41,974 nt of DNA from Streptomyces sp. ISL-87 (lineage in GTDB: Bacteria; Actinomycetota; Actinomycetes; Streptomycetales; Streptomycetaceae). Shown here in pieces: positions 8,012 to 16,539 of this stretch. Under the pieces are notes generated by a model. It was given only the letters and a program-made list of their open reading frames with translations, was not told the origin of the DNA and ran no database searches. Position 1 is the stretch's first letter, and each line of letters opens with the position of its first letter. Made by a program: the position numbers and the translations under genes. The DNA is taken from positions 1 to 41,974 of the forward strand of contig NZ_JAGGOY010000066.1 of NCBI RefSeq assembly GCF_018614095.1, read 5' to 3'.

Positions 8012-8323
8012 ATGCGCTGTGTCATCGCCCGTTTCCCGTTCGACCTGACCAAGAGCGGCGTCCTGGAATCGATGAAGGGCATCAAGCCCGAGCAGGTCAT
8101 CGGCGAGTCCGTGATCATCGGCCGCCGCACCTACCCCGTCAAGCAGGTCGGCCAGGTCATCACCCGCCAGGACCGACGCGACTTCAGCATCGGCGAAGTC
8201 CTCCGGGCCATGACCCAGCTCGGCTTCACCTGCCGCGGCCTTCCCAGGGCCGCCGCGCCCACGCGCGTCCTCAGCCCACTCCAGCAGGCTTCCGCGATGC
8301 TGGGCATCCCGGTGACCGTCTGA
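8012..8323 (+). CDS. SCO5918-family small conserved protein
   Basis: A 103-residue protein conserved in Streptomyces next to cold-shock helicase genes. The sequence begins MRCVIARFPFDLTKSGV and contains GESVIIGRRTYPVKQVGQ and a C-terminal RVLSPLQQASAMLG. I recognise it as the family annotated from SCO5918 of S. coelicolor. No enzymatic motif, signal peptide or membrane segment is visible, and its function is not known to me. A GTGAGG ribosome site precedes the ATG. A perfect hairpin ends the unit at 8371-8402. Confidence 0.78.
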   Translation: MRCVIARFPFDLTKSGVLESMKGIKPEQVIGESVIIGRRTYPVKQVGQVITRQDRRDFSIGEVLRAMTQLGFTCRGLPRAAAPTRVLSPLQQASAMLGIPVTV

Positions 8324-8370
8324 CCGTCTGACCGACGGGACCCGCGCGAGCTGGCACACGAACAGTGAGG

Positions 8371-8402
8371 GCCGTCCGACCGACATGCGCCGGTCGGACG
8401 GC
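8371..8402. terminator. Bidirectional hairpin between convergent genes
   Basis: GCCGTCCGACCG (8371-8382) pairs perfectly with CGGTCGGACGGC (8391-8402) across an 8-base loop. It lies between the ends of the SCO5918-like gene and the MEDS-HATPase gene and probably serves both. Confidence 0.75.
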
Positions 8403-8423
8403 GCTCCTCTACGTGGGGGCGGG

Positions 8424-9395
8424 TCATTGGCCGGGTTGGCTTGAGTCGCCCAACGAGGTGTGCAGGCGGATCGTGGTGCCGCTCTGCGGGGTGGATCGGA
8501 TTTCGACGAGGTCGCACAGCTGGTGTACCAGCCAGAGCCCGCGGCCGCCGGGGCTTTGGTAGGTGGGCCGGATCCGGCCAGCGAGCGGGTTCTCGATGTG
8601 GCCGGTGTCGTGGAACTCGCAGATGAAGGTCGCGTCCTGGGTCCAGGTGCGCAGGGTTCCGTGGCCTCCGCCGTGGCGGATGCTGTTGGTGGCGACCTCG
8701 GTGGCCGCGAGGAGGAGTTCGCTGAGCCGGGATTCCGGGAGGTCCGCCTCGGCGGCGCAGGCGGTGATCCTTTCGCGTACGGCGGCCAGGTCTCCGCGGG
8801 CGTAGGACAACTCGTCCAGCGGTCCGCAGGGCCCGGCGAGTTCCTCGAACGTGTAGGGGGCGTCCCGGTCGTAGTCGGCGCTCGGTTCGGTGGTTCCGTC
8901 GCGGCGGATCAGGGGATGGCAGCGGGTCAGTGCCTGGAGCGAGGCCGGGTCCTCGTCGGCGGTGTCGTAGGGGCACAGCAGCCACCAGGCGGTGCTCTGC
9001 GCGAAGGCCAGGTTCAGGAGCCATTCGTGGTAGCGCAGTTCGGCGGCCTCCGAGGGGGTGCGCGCCTGGTGCCAGGCGGACTCGCCGATGCCGCGCAGCG
9101 GCCGGCCCTCGGCGGCGTGCCGGGCGATCTCGTCCTGCCAGACGGCGAGGAGCCGGCCGGGGTTGCGGCCGGGGGTCGCGGCGTCAATGAACGTGACGGA
9201 TTTGGAGTCCGGGAGTTCGGCGCGCAGCAGGGCCTCGCGGTCCCCGGGTACGGAGACGATGACGCCTGCCCGGGCGTCGAGGGCCTCCTGGATGAAGCCC
9301 AGGGCGCCGTGTAGGAACGCATCGTCGCCGAGGTAGGGGTAGAGCTCGTGGCGGAAGCCTTCCTGCGGCTGTTCCTGCCGGACGGAGGTGGTCAT
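8424..9395 (-). CDS. MEDS sensor domain fused to RsbW-like ATPase
   Basis: The 323-residue protein has an N-terminal MEDS (DcmR-type sensory) domain, with ELYPYLGDDAFLHGALGFIQEALD, GVIVSVPGDREALLRAELP and a WLLCPYDT strand. The C-terminal HATPase has N box ATEVATNSIRHGGG (near residue 237), G1 region FHDTGHIENPLAGR and G2 region SPGGRGLWLVHQLCDLV. By family it should act as an anti-sigma or serine kinase whose activity is tuned by the MEDS ligand. The start ATG overlaps the stop of the preceding MEDS-STAS gene by four bases (ATGA), so the two are translationally coupled and probably form one partner-switching pair. Confidence 0.85.
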   Translation of the reverse strand: MTTSVRQEQPQEGFRHELYPYLGDDAFLHGALGFIQEALDARAGVIVSVPGDREALLRAELPDSKSVTFIDAATPGRNPGRLLAVWQDEIARHAAEGRPLRGIGESAWHQARTPSEAAELRYHEWLLNLAFAQSTAWWLLCPYDTADEDPASLQALTRCHPLIRRDGTTEPSADYDRDAPYTFEELAGPCGPLDELSYARGDLAAVRERITACAAEADLPESRLSELLLAATEVATNSIRHGGGHGTLRTWTQDATFICEFHDTGHIENPLAGRIRPTYQSPGGRGLWLVHQLCDLVEIRSTPQSGTTIRLHTSLGDSSQPGQ

Positions 9396-10198
9396 CCGAG
9401 CACCTCCACCGGGACCTCGGGAACGGAGTAGCCGGACAGCTGCCAGGACAGCCGCACGATCCGGTTGGCGCCTTCGACGGTGATGGTCCGGTCGGGCAGG
9501 TGCAGCGCGGCGTCGACCAGGGCGCGCATCCCGGCGGCATCGATCAGCTCGACGTCCTCGAAGCGCAGCCGGATCGCGGGCGTGTGGAGCGCTGCGGCCC
9601 GCAGCACGGACCCGAACGCGTGTGCCCCGTCCGAGTCGATCACGCCTGTCACCTTCCAGCCCTCGCTTCCCGATCTGAACATGTGAAACCCGGGCAGTTC
9701 AGGTCGGTTGCCCAGTGTCTGCGGGTGTACGCACATGACCTGCTCCAGCTCCGCGGCGTCCCACGTACCGGGGAGGTAGGCACACACCACGGTGGCGCCG
9801 CTGAGGGCGGCGACCTCGTCGAGGCCCAGCTCACTCTCCAGGAGGGCCGGCATCCCCGGTGAGGCGTCGCCCCCCGACCCGCGGCACGCGAGGACGCGGA
9901 CGGAACGGAACCCTTCGCGACTCGCCCGCTTGAGCTCTTGGTAGACCGCGGAGACGATGGATCCGGCGGTTTCGAAGGGGTCGATCACCACGGCCGAGGA
10001 GGGGAACGCGCGCAGCTTGCGGACCTCCGCCAGCGGCCCGGGAGCGCCGACCAGCACGAGCCGGTCCCCGAAAAGCGCCCCGTCCGCGACGAACGGAGCC
10101 GAGTCGGTGGCCAGCCCCCGGGCATCGTCGATCACCCAGCAGACGTGATCTCCCACTTCAACCTCATCCAGCGTAGCCAGAGCTCGCATTCCTCTCAC
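9392..10198 (-). CDS. MEDS sensor domain fused to STAS (anti-anti-sigma) domain
   Basis: About 268 residues from the preferred GTG at 10198, which follows GGGGAGG; an in-frame ATG lies three codons later. The N-terminal MEDS domain carries VEVGDHVCWVIDD, LVLVGAPGPLAEVR and VVCAYLPGTW. The C-terminal STAS domain carries RLRFEDVELIDAAGMRALVDAA, with Ser replaced at the usual phosphorylation site (VELIDAAGM where many have IDSSG). Loss of the classical serine is notable because STAS antagonists are switched by phosphorylation there. The gene is coupled to the MEDS-HATPase gene. It diverges from a carbonic anhydrase gene. Confidence 0.82.
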   Translation of the reverse strand: MRGMRALATLDEVEVGDHVCWVIDDARGLATDSAPFVADGALFGDRLVLVGAPGPLAEVRKLRAFPSSAVVIDPFETAGSIVSAVYQELKRASREGFRSVRVLACRGSGGDASPGMPALLESELGLDEVAALSGATVVCAYLPGTWDAAELEQVMCVHPQTLGNRPELPGFHMFRSGSEGWKVTGVIDSDGAHAFGSVLRAAALHTPAIRLRFEDVELIDAAGMRALVDAALHLPDRTITVEGANRIVRLSWQLSGYSVPEVPVEVLG

Positions 10199-10504
10199 CC
10201 GGCCTCCCCACCGTCGCAGCCAAGAATACGCCGCCCGCTGATCGTCATATGGGCCCATGAGGCGGGGGAGGAGCCCACCGGGCAGCAGTTATGGAGCCTC
10301 TTCGGCGTGCGGCTGGCACAGTATGCGGATCGAATCGAGTCTGGCTCCGACTGGCCGAAGGGGGGAGTCCCCGGATGAGGCGTGCACCGCACGGCGCGCG
10401 ATCCTCCCGGTGAACCGTGCGGAGGAGGCCAGGCCCGCACCACAGTCCACGATCGGGATGGGGTGACCTGCGCGGCCCGTGAGCGCAGGCCGTAGCCTTC
10501 GGGC

Positions 10505-11149
10505 ATGACCGATGCGCAGACCACGACGCCCCGTGACGCTTTCGAGATGCTGCTGGCCGGTAATCGGCGGTTCGTCGCGGGCACGCCGGAACACCCGAAC
10601 CAGGACGCCGCCCGCCGCGCCGAGGTCGTCCCGGCCCAGAAGCCGTTCGCTGTGCTGTTCGGCTGCTCTGACTCCCGCCTGGCCGCCGAGATCATCTTCG
10701 ACCGCGGGCTGGGTGATCTGTTCGTGGTCCGGACCGCCGGGCACGTCGCGGGCCCGGAGGTGCTGGGCAGCATCGAGTACGGGGTGGGTGTGCTCGGCGC
10801 CCCGCTGGTCGTGGTGCTTGGCCACGACGCGTGCGGCGCCGTCGCGGCCACCCGCGCGGCGGTCGAGGACGGCACGGCGGCCGGGGGCTACGTGCGGGAT
10901 GTGATCGAGCGGGTCACCCCGAGCGTTCTGGCCGCCCGCGCCGCGGGGCGCACCGAGGATGCGGACTTCATCGCCGAGCACATACGGCACACCGTCGACC
11001 TGCTGCTGGACCGCTCCCGCGTCCTGGCCGAGGCGGTCGACGCCGGGCAGGCCGCGGTGGTGGGGCTGTCCTACCGGCTGGCCGACGGCACCGCCAGCCC
11101 GGTCACCGTTCGCGGCATTGAGGACGTGCTGGCCGACTTGGCGCCCTGA
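10505..11149 (+). CDS. Beta-class carbonic anhydrase
   Basis: The 214-residue protein interconverts CO2 and bicarbonate in the cytoplasm. Zinc ligands are C54 in FGCSDSR, H107 and C110 in GHDACGAV, with the catalytic D56-R58 dyad. The length is normal for the family. The ATG at 10505 has only a weak ribosome site. The 306 bases upstream, shared with the divergent MEDS-STAS gene, show no palindrome or promoter I can support. It converges with the TsaC-like gene, ten bases apart. Confidence 0.92.
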   Translation: MTDAQTTTPRDAFEMLLAGNRRFVAGTPEHPNQDAARRAEVVPAQKPFAVLFGCSDSRLAAEIIFDRGLGDLFVVRTAGHVAGPEVLGSIEYGVGVLGAPLVVVLGHDACGAVAATRAAVEDGTAAGGYVRDVIERVTPSVLAARAAGRTEDADFIAEHIRHTVDLLLDRSRVLAEAVDAGQAAVVGLSYRLADGTASPVTVRGIEDVLADLAP

Positions 11150-11158
11150 CGCCGGTCC

Positions 11159-11800
11159 TCAGCGTTCCTGAAGACCGCGCGCGACCTTGCGGAGTTCGTC
11201 GGCGCTGATCGCCCCGGCGCGCAGCAGGACGGGGGAGGTGGCGGTGATGTCCACGATCGAGGACGGCACGTCGGCAGGGGTCGGGCCGCCGTCCAGGTAC
11301 ACGGCCACCGTCTCACCGAGCATCATGTGGGCGGCGTCGCAGTCCTGCGGGGAGGGCTGGCCGGTCAGGTTGGCGCTGGAGACGGCGAGCGGCCCGGTCT
11401 CGTTGAGCAGGTCCAGGGCGACCGGGTGCGCGGGCATGCGCAGGGCTACCGTGCCTCCGGTTTCGCCGAGGTCCCACGCGAGCGACGGCTTGTGGCGTGC
11501 GACCAGGGTCAGGCCGCCCGGCCAGAAGGCGTCCACGAGCTGCCGTGCCTGCTCGGGCAGGTCGTCGACCAGGCCGTCCAGATCGTCCGGGGAGCCGACC
11601 AGTACCGGGGAGGGCATGTTCCGCCCCCGGCCCTTGGCGTCCAGCAGTCGGGCGACCGCCGTGGGGCTGAAGGCGTCCGCGCCCACCCCGTAGACGGTGT
11701 CGGTGGGCAGTACCACGAGCTCACCGCGGCGCACTGCCTGTGCTGCCTCGCGCAGCCCGGCGGCACGCTCGGAGGCGTCCGAACAGTTGAAACACGGCAT
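11159..11800 (-). CDS. TsaC/Sua5-type L-threonylcarbamoyladenylate synthase
   Basis: A 213-residue YrdC-domain protein. The N-terminal GELVVLPTDTVYGVGADAF is the signature strand-loop, followed by KGRGRNMPSPVLVGS, TLVARHKPSLAWDLG and VSSANLTGQPSP. The enzyme makes threonylcarbamoyl-AMP for the t6A37 modification of ANN-decoding tRNAs. The length matches the single-domain (TsaC) form. Streptomyces normally has one such gene near prmC and the ATP synthase cluster. This copy lies alone among unrelated genes, so it may be a second, divergent paralogue. That is inference. Confidence 0.85.
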   Translation of the reverse strand: MPCFNCSDASERAAGLREAAQAVRRGELVVLPTDTVYGVGADAFSPTAVARLLDAKGRGRNMPSPVLVGSPDDLDGLVDDLPEQARQLVDAFWPGGLTLVARHKPSLAWDLGETGGTVALRMPAHPVALDLLNETGPLAVSSANLTGQPSPQDCDAAHMMLGETVAVYLDGGPTPADVPSSIVDITATSPVLLRAGAISADELRKVARGLQER

Positions 11801-11984
11801 TCCATGTCCTCCCGCTGAGCGAGCCGTCGGCTCGACACCATCGATCTAGACCCGGAGGCTACCGGTCGAGTGGGCGGTGCCTCTGCCCGACGCCCGTCGC
11901 CGGGACAGGTCAGCTGCCCCGGGGTATACGAAGGTCCCGCGAGTGATGCGCCCGATTCAACGATGCCGGCTCATCGCGGCGATG

Positions 11985-12060
11985 CCGGCGCTGCCGTGGG
12001 TCTCTCGGGGTAGGAAAGCGCCTAGGGTTTTCCGCCGCCGGGGGCCGTGGTGACGTGGAT
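11985..12060 (-). pseudogene. Fragment of an RsbW-like ATPase C-terminus
   Basis: The + strand segment GGTTTTCCGCCGCCGGGGG and its flanks align with 3061-3140, the 3' end of the RsbW-like gene. On the minus strand it reads roughly HVTTAPGGGKP then a stop, against HITATPDGGKTVRALLP in the intact gene. Only this end remains and it abuts the csp fragment. The 200 bases to its left, up to the TsaC-like gene, hold nothing recognisable. Confidence 0.45.
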
Positions 12061-12068
12061 GGTGCGAC

Positions 12069-12208
12069 GGCGGCGGCCCCGACGTCTTCGCCCACTACTC
12101 CGCGATCAACTCCTCGGGCTTCCGTGAGTCCAGGAGGGCCAGGTCGTGACGTTCGACGTCACCCAGGGCCAGAAGGGCCCCCAGGCGGAGAACATCAACC
12201 TGGCCTGA
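12069..12208 (+). pseudogene. Cold-shock gene fragment
   Basis: The segment reads GGGPDVFAHYSAINSSGFRE, then after a one-base deletion QEGQVVTFDVTQGQKGPQAENINLA with a stop at 12206-12208. It matches the C-terminal two thirds of the intact cold-shock protein at 5476-5679. The MASGTVKWFN end is missing, replaced by the anti-sigma fragment. It cannot make a functional protein. The 300 bases from here to the PRC-barrel gene hold nothing else I can support. Confidence 0.8.
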
Positions 12209-12507
12209 CCACCCCGCACGCAGGCAAGGAGATCGGCCCGTACGGCTGCCCCGTGCAACCGGTACCGCCCGCAACGGTCGCTGAACTCGTCCGGGGTCTC
12301 GGCGGGATCTGAGACGCACACGGATCCCGTGGCCTGGCCCAGACGGTCCTGGACTCTGCGTGGCAGACGCCATGGTGCACCGCCCGGAGCCCCTCCGAGG
12401 TCCCTCATCGTCCCTAGGTTGTCCGGCGGGTATTGGGGAACGAGGAGAGACGATACGAGCCGATGATGCTGGCTGGGTTCGGTTGCCGAGGGTGAGGAGA
12501 CGGGTCT

Positions 12508-12867
12508 GTGAGCGGTGTGTGGATGTACGCGCAGGACAGCGGCTACACGTCTCGGCAGTCGCTGGTGGGTTTCACCGTGGAGGCCGCTGACGGTGTCATC
12601 GGGCACGTGGACCGCCAGCAGGACCAGGCCGGCATGCAGCACCTGGTGGTCGACACCGGGGTGTGGGTGTTCGGCAAGAGCGTCCTGATCCCGGCCGGGG
12701 CCGTCACCCGCATCGACACCGAAGCGGGCACGGTGAAGGTCTCGGGGACGCAGGAGGAGATCAAGGCCGCGCCCCGCTTCACCACCGACAGCGAAACGGC
12801 TGAACACGGCTACCTCTCCGCGGTCGGCGACTACTACCTCTCGCTCCGCCGCCCCCTCGCACCCTGA
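12508..12867 (+). CDS. PRC-barrel domain protein
   Basis: A 119-residue protein with one PRC-barrel-like domain: SLVGFTVEAADGVIGHVDRQQ followed by HLVVDTGVWVFGKSVLIPAGAVTRIDTEAGTVKV. Such domains are used in RNA processing (RimM) and in photosynthetic reaction-centre H subunits, and Streptomyces has many stand-alone versions without known role. The GTG at 12508 is set by GAGGAG eight bases upstream. No membrane segment. Confidence 0.75.
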   Translation: MSGVWMYAQDSGYTSRQSLVGFTVEAADGVIGHVDRQQDQAGMQHLVVDTGVWVFGKSVLIPAGAVTRIDTEAGTVKVSGTQEEIKAAPRFTTDSETAEHGYLSAVGDYYLSLRRPLAP

Positions 12868-12976
12868 CCCGCGGCCGGGCGGCCACTCGCCTGCCCGCAC
12901 CCGCGGTGGCCCTGGGGGTGTGCGGCATACCTCGGCATCCGGCCTGGCCCCAGAGCCCGTCGGGGCATCGTCGTGG

Positions 12977-13762
12977 TCAGTGGGCGGCGAGGAGGATGGC
13001 GATGTAGTGCGCGGTGAAGGCTGCCACGGTCAGGGCGTGGAAGACCTCGTGGTAGCCGAACCAGCGGGGTGAGGGGTCGGGGCGTTGAAGGGCGTAGACG
13101 ACCGCGCCCGCGCTGTAGAGGAGCCCGCCGGTCACGATCAGGCAGAGTGTGGCCGCTCCGCCGCTGTGCAGGAAGTCCGGCAGGTAACGCACCGGCGCCC
13201 AGCCCAGGGCCAGGTAGCAGGGGGTGTACAGCCAGCGGGGAGCTCCGACCCACAGGACGCGGAAGGCGATGCCGGCCAGAGCGCCCGTCCACACGATCCA
13301 CAGCAGAACGGACCGCTGGCCGGGCGGGAGGAGGAGCACGGCGAGCGGGGTGCAGGTGCCTGCGATGATCAGGAAGATGTTGGCGTGGTCGAAGCGCCGT
13401 AGAACGGCCTCACCGAGTGGTCCCCAGGTGCCGAGGTGGTAGACGGCGCTCGTCCCGAACAGCAGCCAGGCGGTGACGGAGTACACGGTGCAGGCCAGGG
13501 TGGCCTGCGGTGTCCCTGCCAGGCAGATGAGGACGATGCCCGCGGCCAACGAGGCTGGGACCATGCCGGCGTGGAGCCATCCCCGCAGCTTCGGCTTGAC
13601 CGGTTCCACGAGATCGGCTGCCCGCTCGACCAGGCCGGCAACGGGGTGTGCGTCCTCGCGTCCTCCCACCGTTGGTGCGGAAGAAGCACTGCCGACTTCG
13701 GCGTCGTCTCGGGACACTGCTTCCTGTTCTGACTCGTACTGCTGGGCATCACTGGCAACCAT
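12977..13762 (-). CDS. Hemolysin III family membrane protein
   Basis: The 261-residue protein has an unusual acidic cytoplasmic N-terminal extension of about 60 residues followed by seven predicted membrane helices. Family residues are seen in FGTSAVYHLGTW, RRFDHANIFLIIAGTCTPL and the C-terminal GYHEVFHALTVAAFTAHY; the conserved His and Asp residues are thought to bind metal in the PAQR/HlyIII superfamily. It is unlikely to be a true hemolysin; TrhA homologues affect membrane homeostasis. It stands alone. Confidence 0.88.
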   Translation of the reverse strand: MVASDAQQYESEQEAVSRDDAEVGSASSAPTVGGREDAHPVAGLVERAADLVEPVKPKLRGWLHAGMVPASLAAGIVLICLAGTPQATLACTVYSVTAWLLFGTSAVYHLGTWGPLGEAVLRRFDHANIFLIIAGTCTPLAVLLLPPGQRSVLLWIVWTGALAGIAFRVLWVGAPRWLYTPCYLALGWAPVRYLPDFLHSGGAATLCLIVTGGLLYSAGAVVYALQRPDPSPRWFGYHEVFHALTVAAFTAHYIAILLAAH

Positions 13763-13944
13763 GAGTTCATGCTAGGACCCTGCCCGGAGCAGCATTCCGG
13801 AGGTCTGCCGCAGCCGCCCCATGGTTTCGATCCTGGCAGTCTTCGGTCAACTGGAGCCGTGGAACTCGTGTAATTCGGCGGGCCATGGGAACGATCAGGA
13901 CTTCCGAACGGGCCTCTCCGCTCTCCCACGTCCAAGGACCGCCG

Positions 13945-14499
13945 ATGCTTCCTGAGTTCCGCTCCCACGCGTCCGTCCCCCATCAGCTGGAACAGCGGCT
14001 GGGGTTGGACCCACGCCTCGAAGCCGGTCGAATCGACGTGGAGCGCGTGGCGGACATCGCCGTCGTCGCCTCGGCCCACTCCGACGGGTACGCGGCCACC
14101 GCGCACCTCCTCGGACTGCTGGCTGCGCTCCCCGCTCCCACCGAGGCCGGAGAGCACTTCTGGTCGGACTTGTGGAGGTCTTCGGGCTCCCTCTACCTGC
14201 TGCCTGCCAACATCAAGGCCTGCGTGCTGAGTTCGCTGGCCGGAGAAGGAACCGGTCTGGCCGGGCAGATCCTCTCGGCCATCGACGAGATGACGCCTCC
14301 CCAGCGCATCGCAGCCGGAGAGGTCATCGGCCAGGCACTCTCCGAGTCCGACCACCTCCCCGACCTCAAAACGCAGGTCATCGGCGAGCTGTGGCTCCGA
14401 GACCTCGAACTCACCGCCTGGCGCGTCCTGCACGCGGACCACAAATCAGCCGATCCGGCCGGGCGAAAAGCCTTCCTCGATGCATGGATGAGTGTCTGA
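13945..14499 (+). CDS. Hypothetical protein
   Basis: A 184-residue protein from the ATG at 13945 that follows AAGGA; an upstream ATG at 13885 lacks a ribosome site. It is mostly alpha-helical by composition, with VPHQLEQRLGLDPRLEAG, a Ser/Ala-rich centre and a LWLRDLELTAWRVLHAD segment. No signal peptide, membrane helix or known motif is visible. Normal codon bias and a strong terminator 50 bases downstream support it as a real gene. I do not recognise a family. Confidence 0.62.
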   Translation: MLPEFRSHASVPHQLEQRLGLDPRLEAGRIDVERVADIAVVASAHSDGYAATAHLLGLLAALPAPTEAGEHFWSDLWRSSGSLYLLPANIKACVLSSLAGEGTGLAGQILSAIDEMTPPQRIAAGEVIGQALSESDHLPDLKTQVIGELWLRDLELTAWRVLHADHKSADPAGRKAFLDAWMSV

Positions 14500-14547
14500 T
14501 CGGCGAATTTGCCCCTACCGTTCCGCCCCGACGGCGCCCGCGGAGCC

Positions 14548-14586
14548 GGTGGGGGGAGGGATGCCTGACGCCTCCCTCCCCCCACC
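14548..14586 (+). terminator. Strong hairpin after hypothetical gene
   Basis: GGTGGGGGGAGGGA (14548-14561) pairs perfectly with 14573-14586 around an 11-base loop. It lies about 50 bases after the stop at 14499. From here to 15020 (about 430 bases) I see no gene, RNA or repeat that I can support. Confidence 0.75.
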
Positions 14587-15020
14587 CACCGATCGTCAGA
14601 TGCCCCTCGCTGCTCTCTTGTCGCGGGCAGCGCGAACCCGGGCGTCAATCCCCCCCAGCGACCTCCTGCTGACGTGCGTCATCGGAGTGCTGATAGATCA
14701 TCGCGCCCTTCTCTGAGGGGCGAGCTCACGCAGAGCGGCTGCGAGTCTGGCGGAGTTCGTCCATGCCCCTGTCGATATTCACCAGGCGCTGGTCGGCACA
14801 TGGTGTGCGGGTGCATGGTCGTCCGCGCTCTGCTGGTCCTGGTCCGCGTCTTCGGCCGGCTACCCCAGAGCATCGGCAAGGTGCCGCTCACCTGCTGAAC
14901 GCGGGGACCTACGATTCGAATAGATCAACTACGTGGGTTCGTATGGGACAGGCTGCCCGAGACCTGATGACGTTCGCGTTGGCGATAACCTGACGGCCCA
15001 GAGTGCCCGCCTGCTGTGGT

Positions 15021-15845
15021 CTACCGCCAGGGTGCCTGGGCGCGTTGAGCCTGTCGTTGTGCGGAGACGGCGTCTGCGCGTGCCATGGACAGGAGGTGGG
15101 GGAGGCGCCCTGCGGCGTTGGTGTTCCACCAGCAGTGGGCCTCGGGCGAGAATGCGGCTTTGGGCACGTTGTCGATGGCCTCTTGGTAGATGGCCGGTGA
15201 GTCGTGCCACTCGACGTCGGCGATCACCTGCAAGGAGCGGCGCGACTGACCGTCGAGGAGGGTGAAGAGCCGTGGGAGGGCGGTCAGGCGGTGTCGGCTG
15301 TGGCCGGCTTGCCGGACACCGCCTGGATTCTGGGTCCAGAGGAGGTACTGAGCCGGCCAGGGCAGATCGATCGCCTCGCGACCGTCGTAGGCCACGACCA
15401 CTGGCTCGGCCATGGAAGCAGCGATGCCGGTCACCAACCCTCGACCCGTGTTGTGCAGTTGATCGACCAGCCTGGGCACCCACGGCTCATCCTGAAGATC
15501 GCGCTTGATTTCGCGCTGCAAGGCGTCGTGGGCGCGTGTCCATCGTGCCGCGACAGGCGAGGAGTGGTTGTGCTGCTCGGCAGGGGCGAGATGCATGAGG
15601 GCCTTGAGCCACCTCTCGCACCACCGGTCGAATCCGTACTGGTAGTCGTAGCGGTCCGTGCCTGACGAGGTGTCCTCCAGCTCCTGTGCGGCCAGGGCTT
15701 CCTCGCAGATCTCTTCCCAGGTCTCCTGCCAGGGGAGCCGGAACTTCCCAGGCCGGCGGCGACGGAAGTCGGAGTCGACGGGAGCGCTGCACACCTCCAG
15801 CTGAGCGGACGCGGGGCGAATGCGCCGTCCGTGGTGTCGTCTCAC
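15021..15845 (-). CDS. Hypothetical protein next to integration site
   Basis: The open frame runs to 16070, but protein-like composition begins near residue 76, where an in-frame GTG at 15845 gives about 274 residues. Features: WQETWEEICEEALAAQEL, RYDYQYGFDRWCERWLKAL, EPWVPRLVDQLH, and ADVEWHDSPAIYQEAIDNV; the protein is Trp-rich and probably soluble. No clear ribosome site precedes this GTG, so the start is uncertain. I recognise no family. The 400 bases to its right contain a TTGGGGACCA direct repeat and the tRNA 3' end, which suggests accessory DNA. Confidence 0.55.
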   Translation of the reverse strand: MRRHHGRRIRPASAQLEVCSAPVDSDFRRRRPGKFRLPWQETWEEICEEALAAQELEDTSSGTDRYDYQYGFDRWCERWLKALMHLAPAEQHNHSSPVAARWTRAHDALQREIKRDLQDEPWVPRLVDQLHNTGRGLVTGIAASMAEPVVVAYDGREAIDLPWPAQYLLWTQNPGGVRQAGHSRHRLTALPRLFTLLDGQSRRSLQVIADVEWHDSPAIYQEAIDNVPKAAFSPEAHCWWNTNAAGRLPHLLSMARADAVSAQRQAQRAQAPWR

Positions 15846-16245
15846 AGGGCCACTGGAGGGTGGCGTCGTGCCGTCGACGCACCCTGCCCGCCTGCGAGCC
15901 GCAACATATCGAGTGAACCTCCCGATCCACCGCGATGACCGGCTCGGCTGAGGCGACCGTCGGATCACGATGTTGGGTACCCAGGGAGTGGGAACCGTCA
16001 CAATGTGACTGGTGCGCCCCCACCCCAGGCTGGGGGACCCGTCCGGAAACCCGGGGGCCGCACGGTGCACTCAACTGGTCCGGGTCCCTCGATCGGGCGC
16101 CCGAGCGACACCTCTGGGCGGCGACTGGTTGGGGACCACTTGGGGACCAGCACCTCCGCCTGGAGGTAAACGGCATGCACATTCACGCACGTTACCCGCC
16201 CTCAAATAGGGCCACATGTCCTGATTGTGACCCTGGGGCAGCTAC

Positions 16246-16285
16246 TGGGGGTCAAGGGGTCGCAGGTTCAAATCCTGTCGTCCCA
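16246..16285 (+). other. tRNA 3' end, probable attachment-site remnant
   Basis: The stretch contains a T arm (GCAGG-TTCAAAT-CCTGT) and a 3' acceptor strand CGTCCCA, but there is no D arm, anticodon arm or 5' acceptor strand upstream. Such tRNA 3' ends are left as attL or attR after integration of Streptomyces elements. The minus strand reads GRQDLNLRPLDPQ, a frequently mis-called peptide from these sites. The integrase fragment lies 250 bases to the right. Confidence 0.65.
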
Positions 16286-16539
16286 ACTGTGCTTTATGCA
16301 CGTCGGAGCCCGTTCTCATCCATGAGAGGGCGTCCTTTCTCGAGTCCGGAGCCGTGGTGGTCGCGGGCGCTCGTTCCCCTGCCTGAGGCTGGCTCGCCTT
16401 GCTGCTGAAGCCGGGGATGGGTCCCTTCAGTTCGGTGGTCGGACCTCTTGAACATCCCGCGGCAGGCGGCAGGCGGCAGGTGTATTTCTGCCCCGTGCGC
16501 ACCTCTCCATACCCCCTTTCTCGGTAACGGCCACGGGAG

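Noticed and set aside
12045..12070. N-terminus of the csp fragment at GTGACGTGG
   Set aside because: It resembles GTGAAGTGG of the csp gene, but the surrounding bases match the anti-sigma gene end better, so csp similarity starts only at 12069.
16201..16285. Complete tRNA gene
   Set aside because: The T arm and 3' acceptor are present, but no matching 5' acceptor, D arm or anticodon arm can be found upstream.
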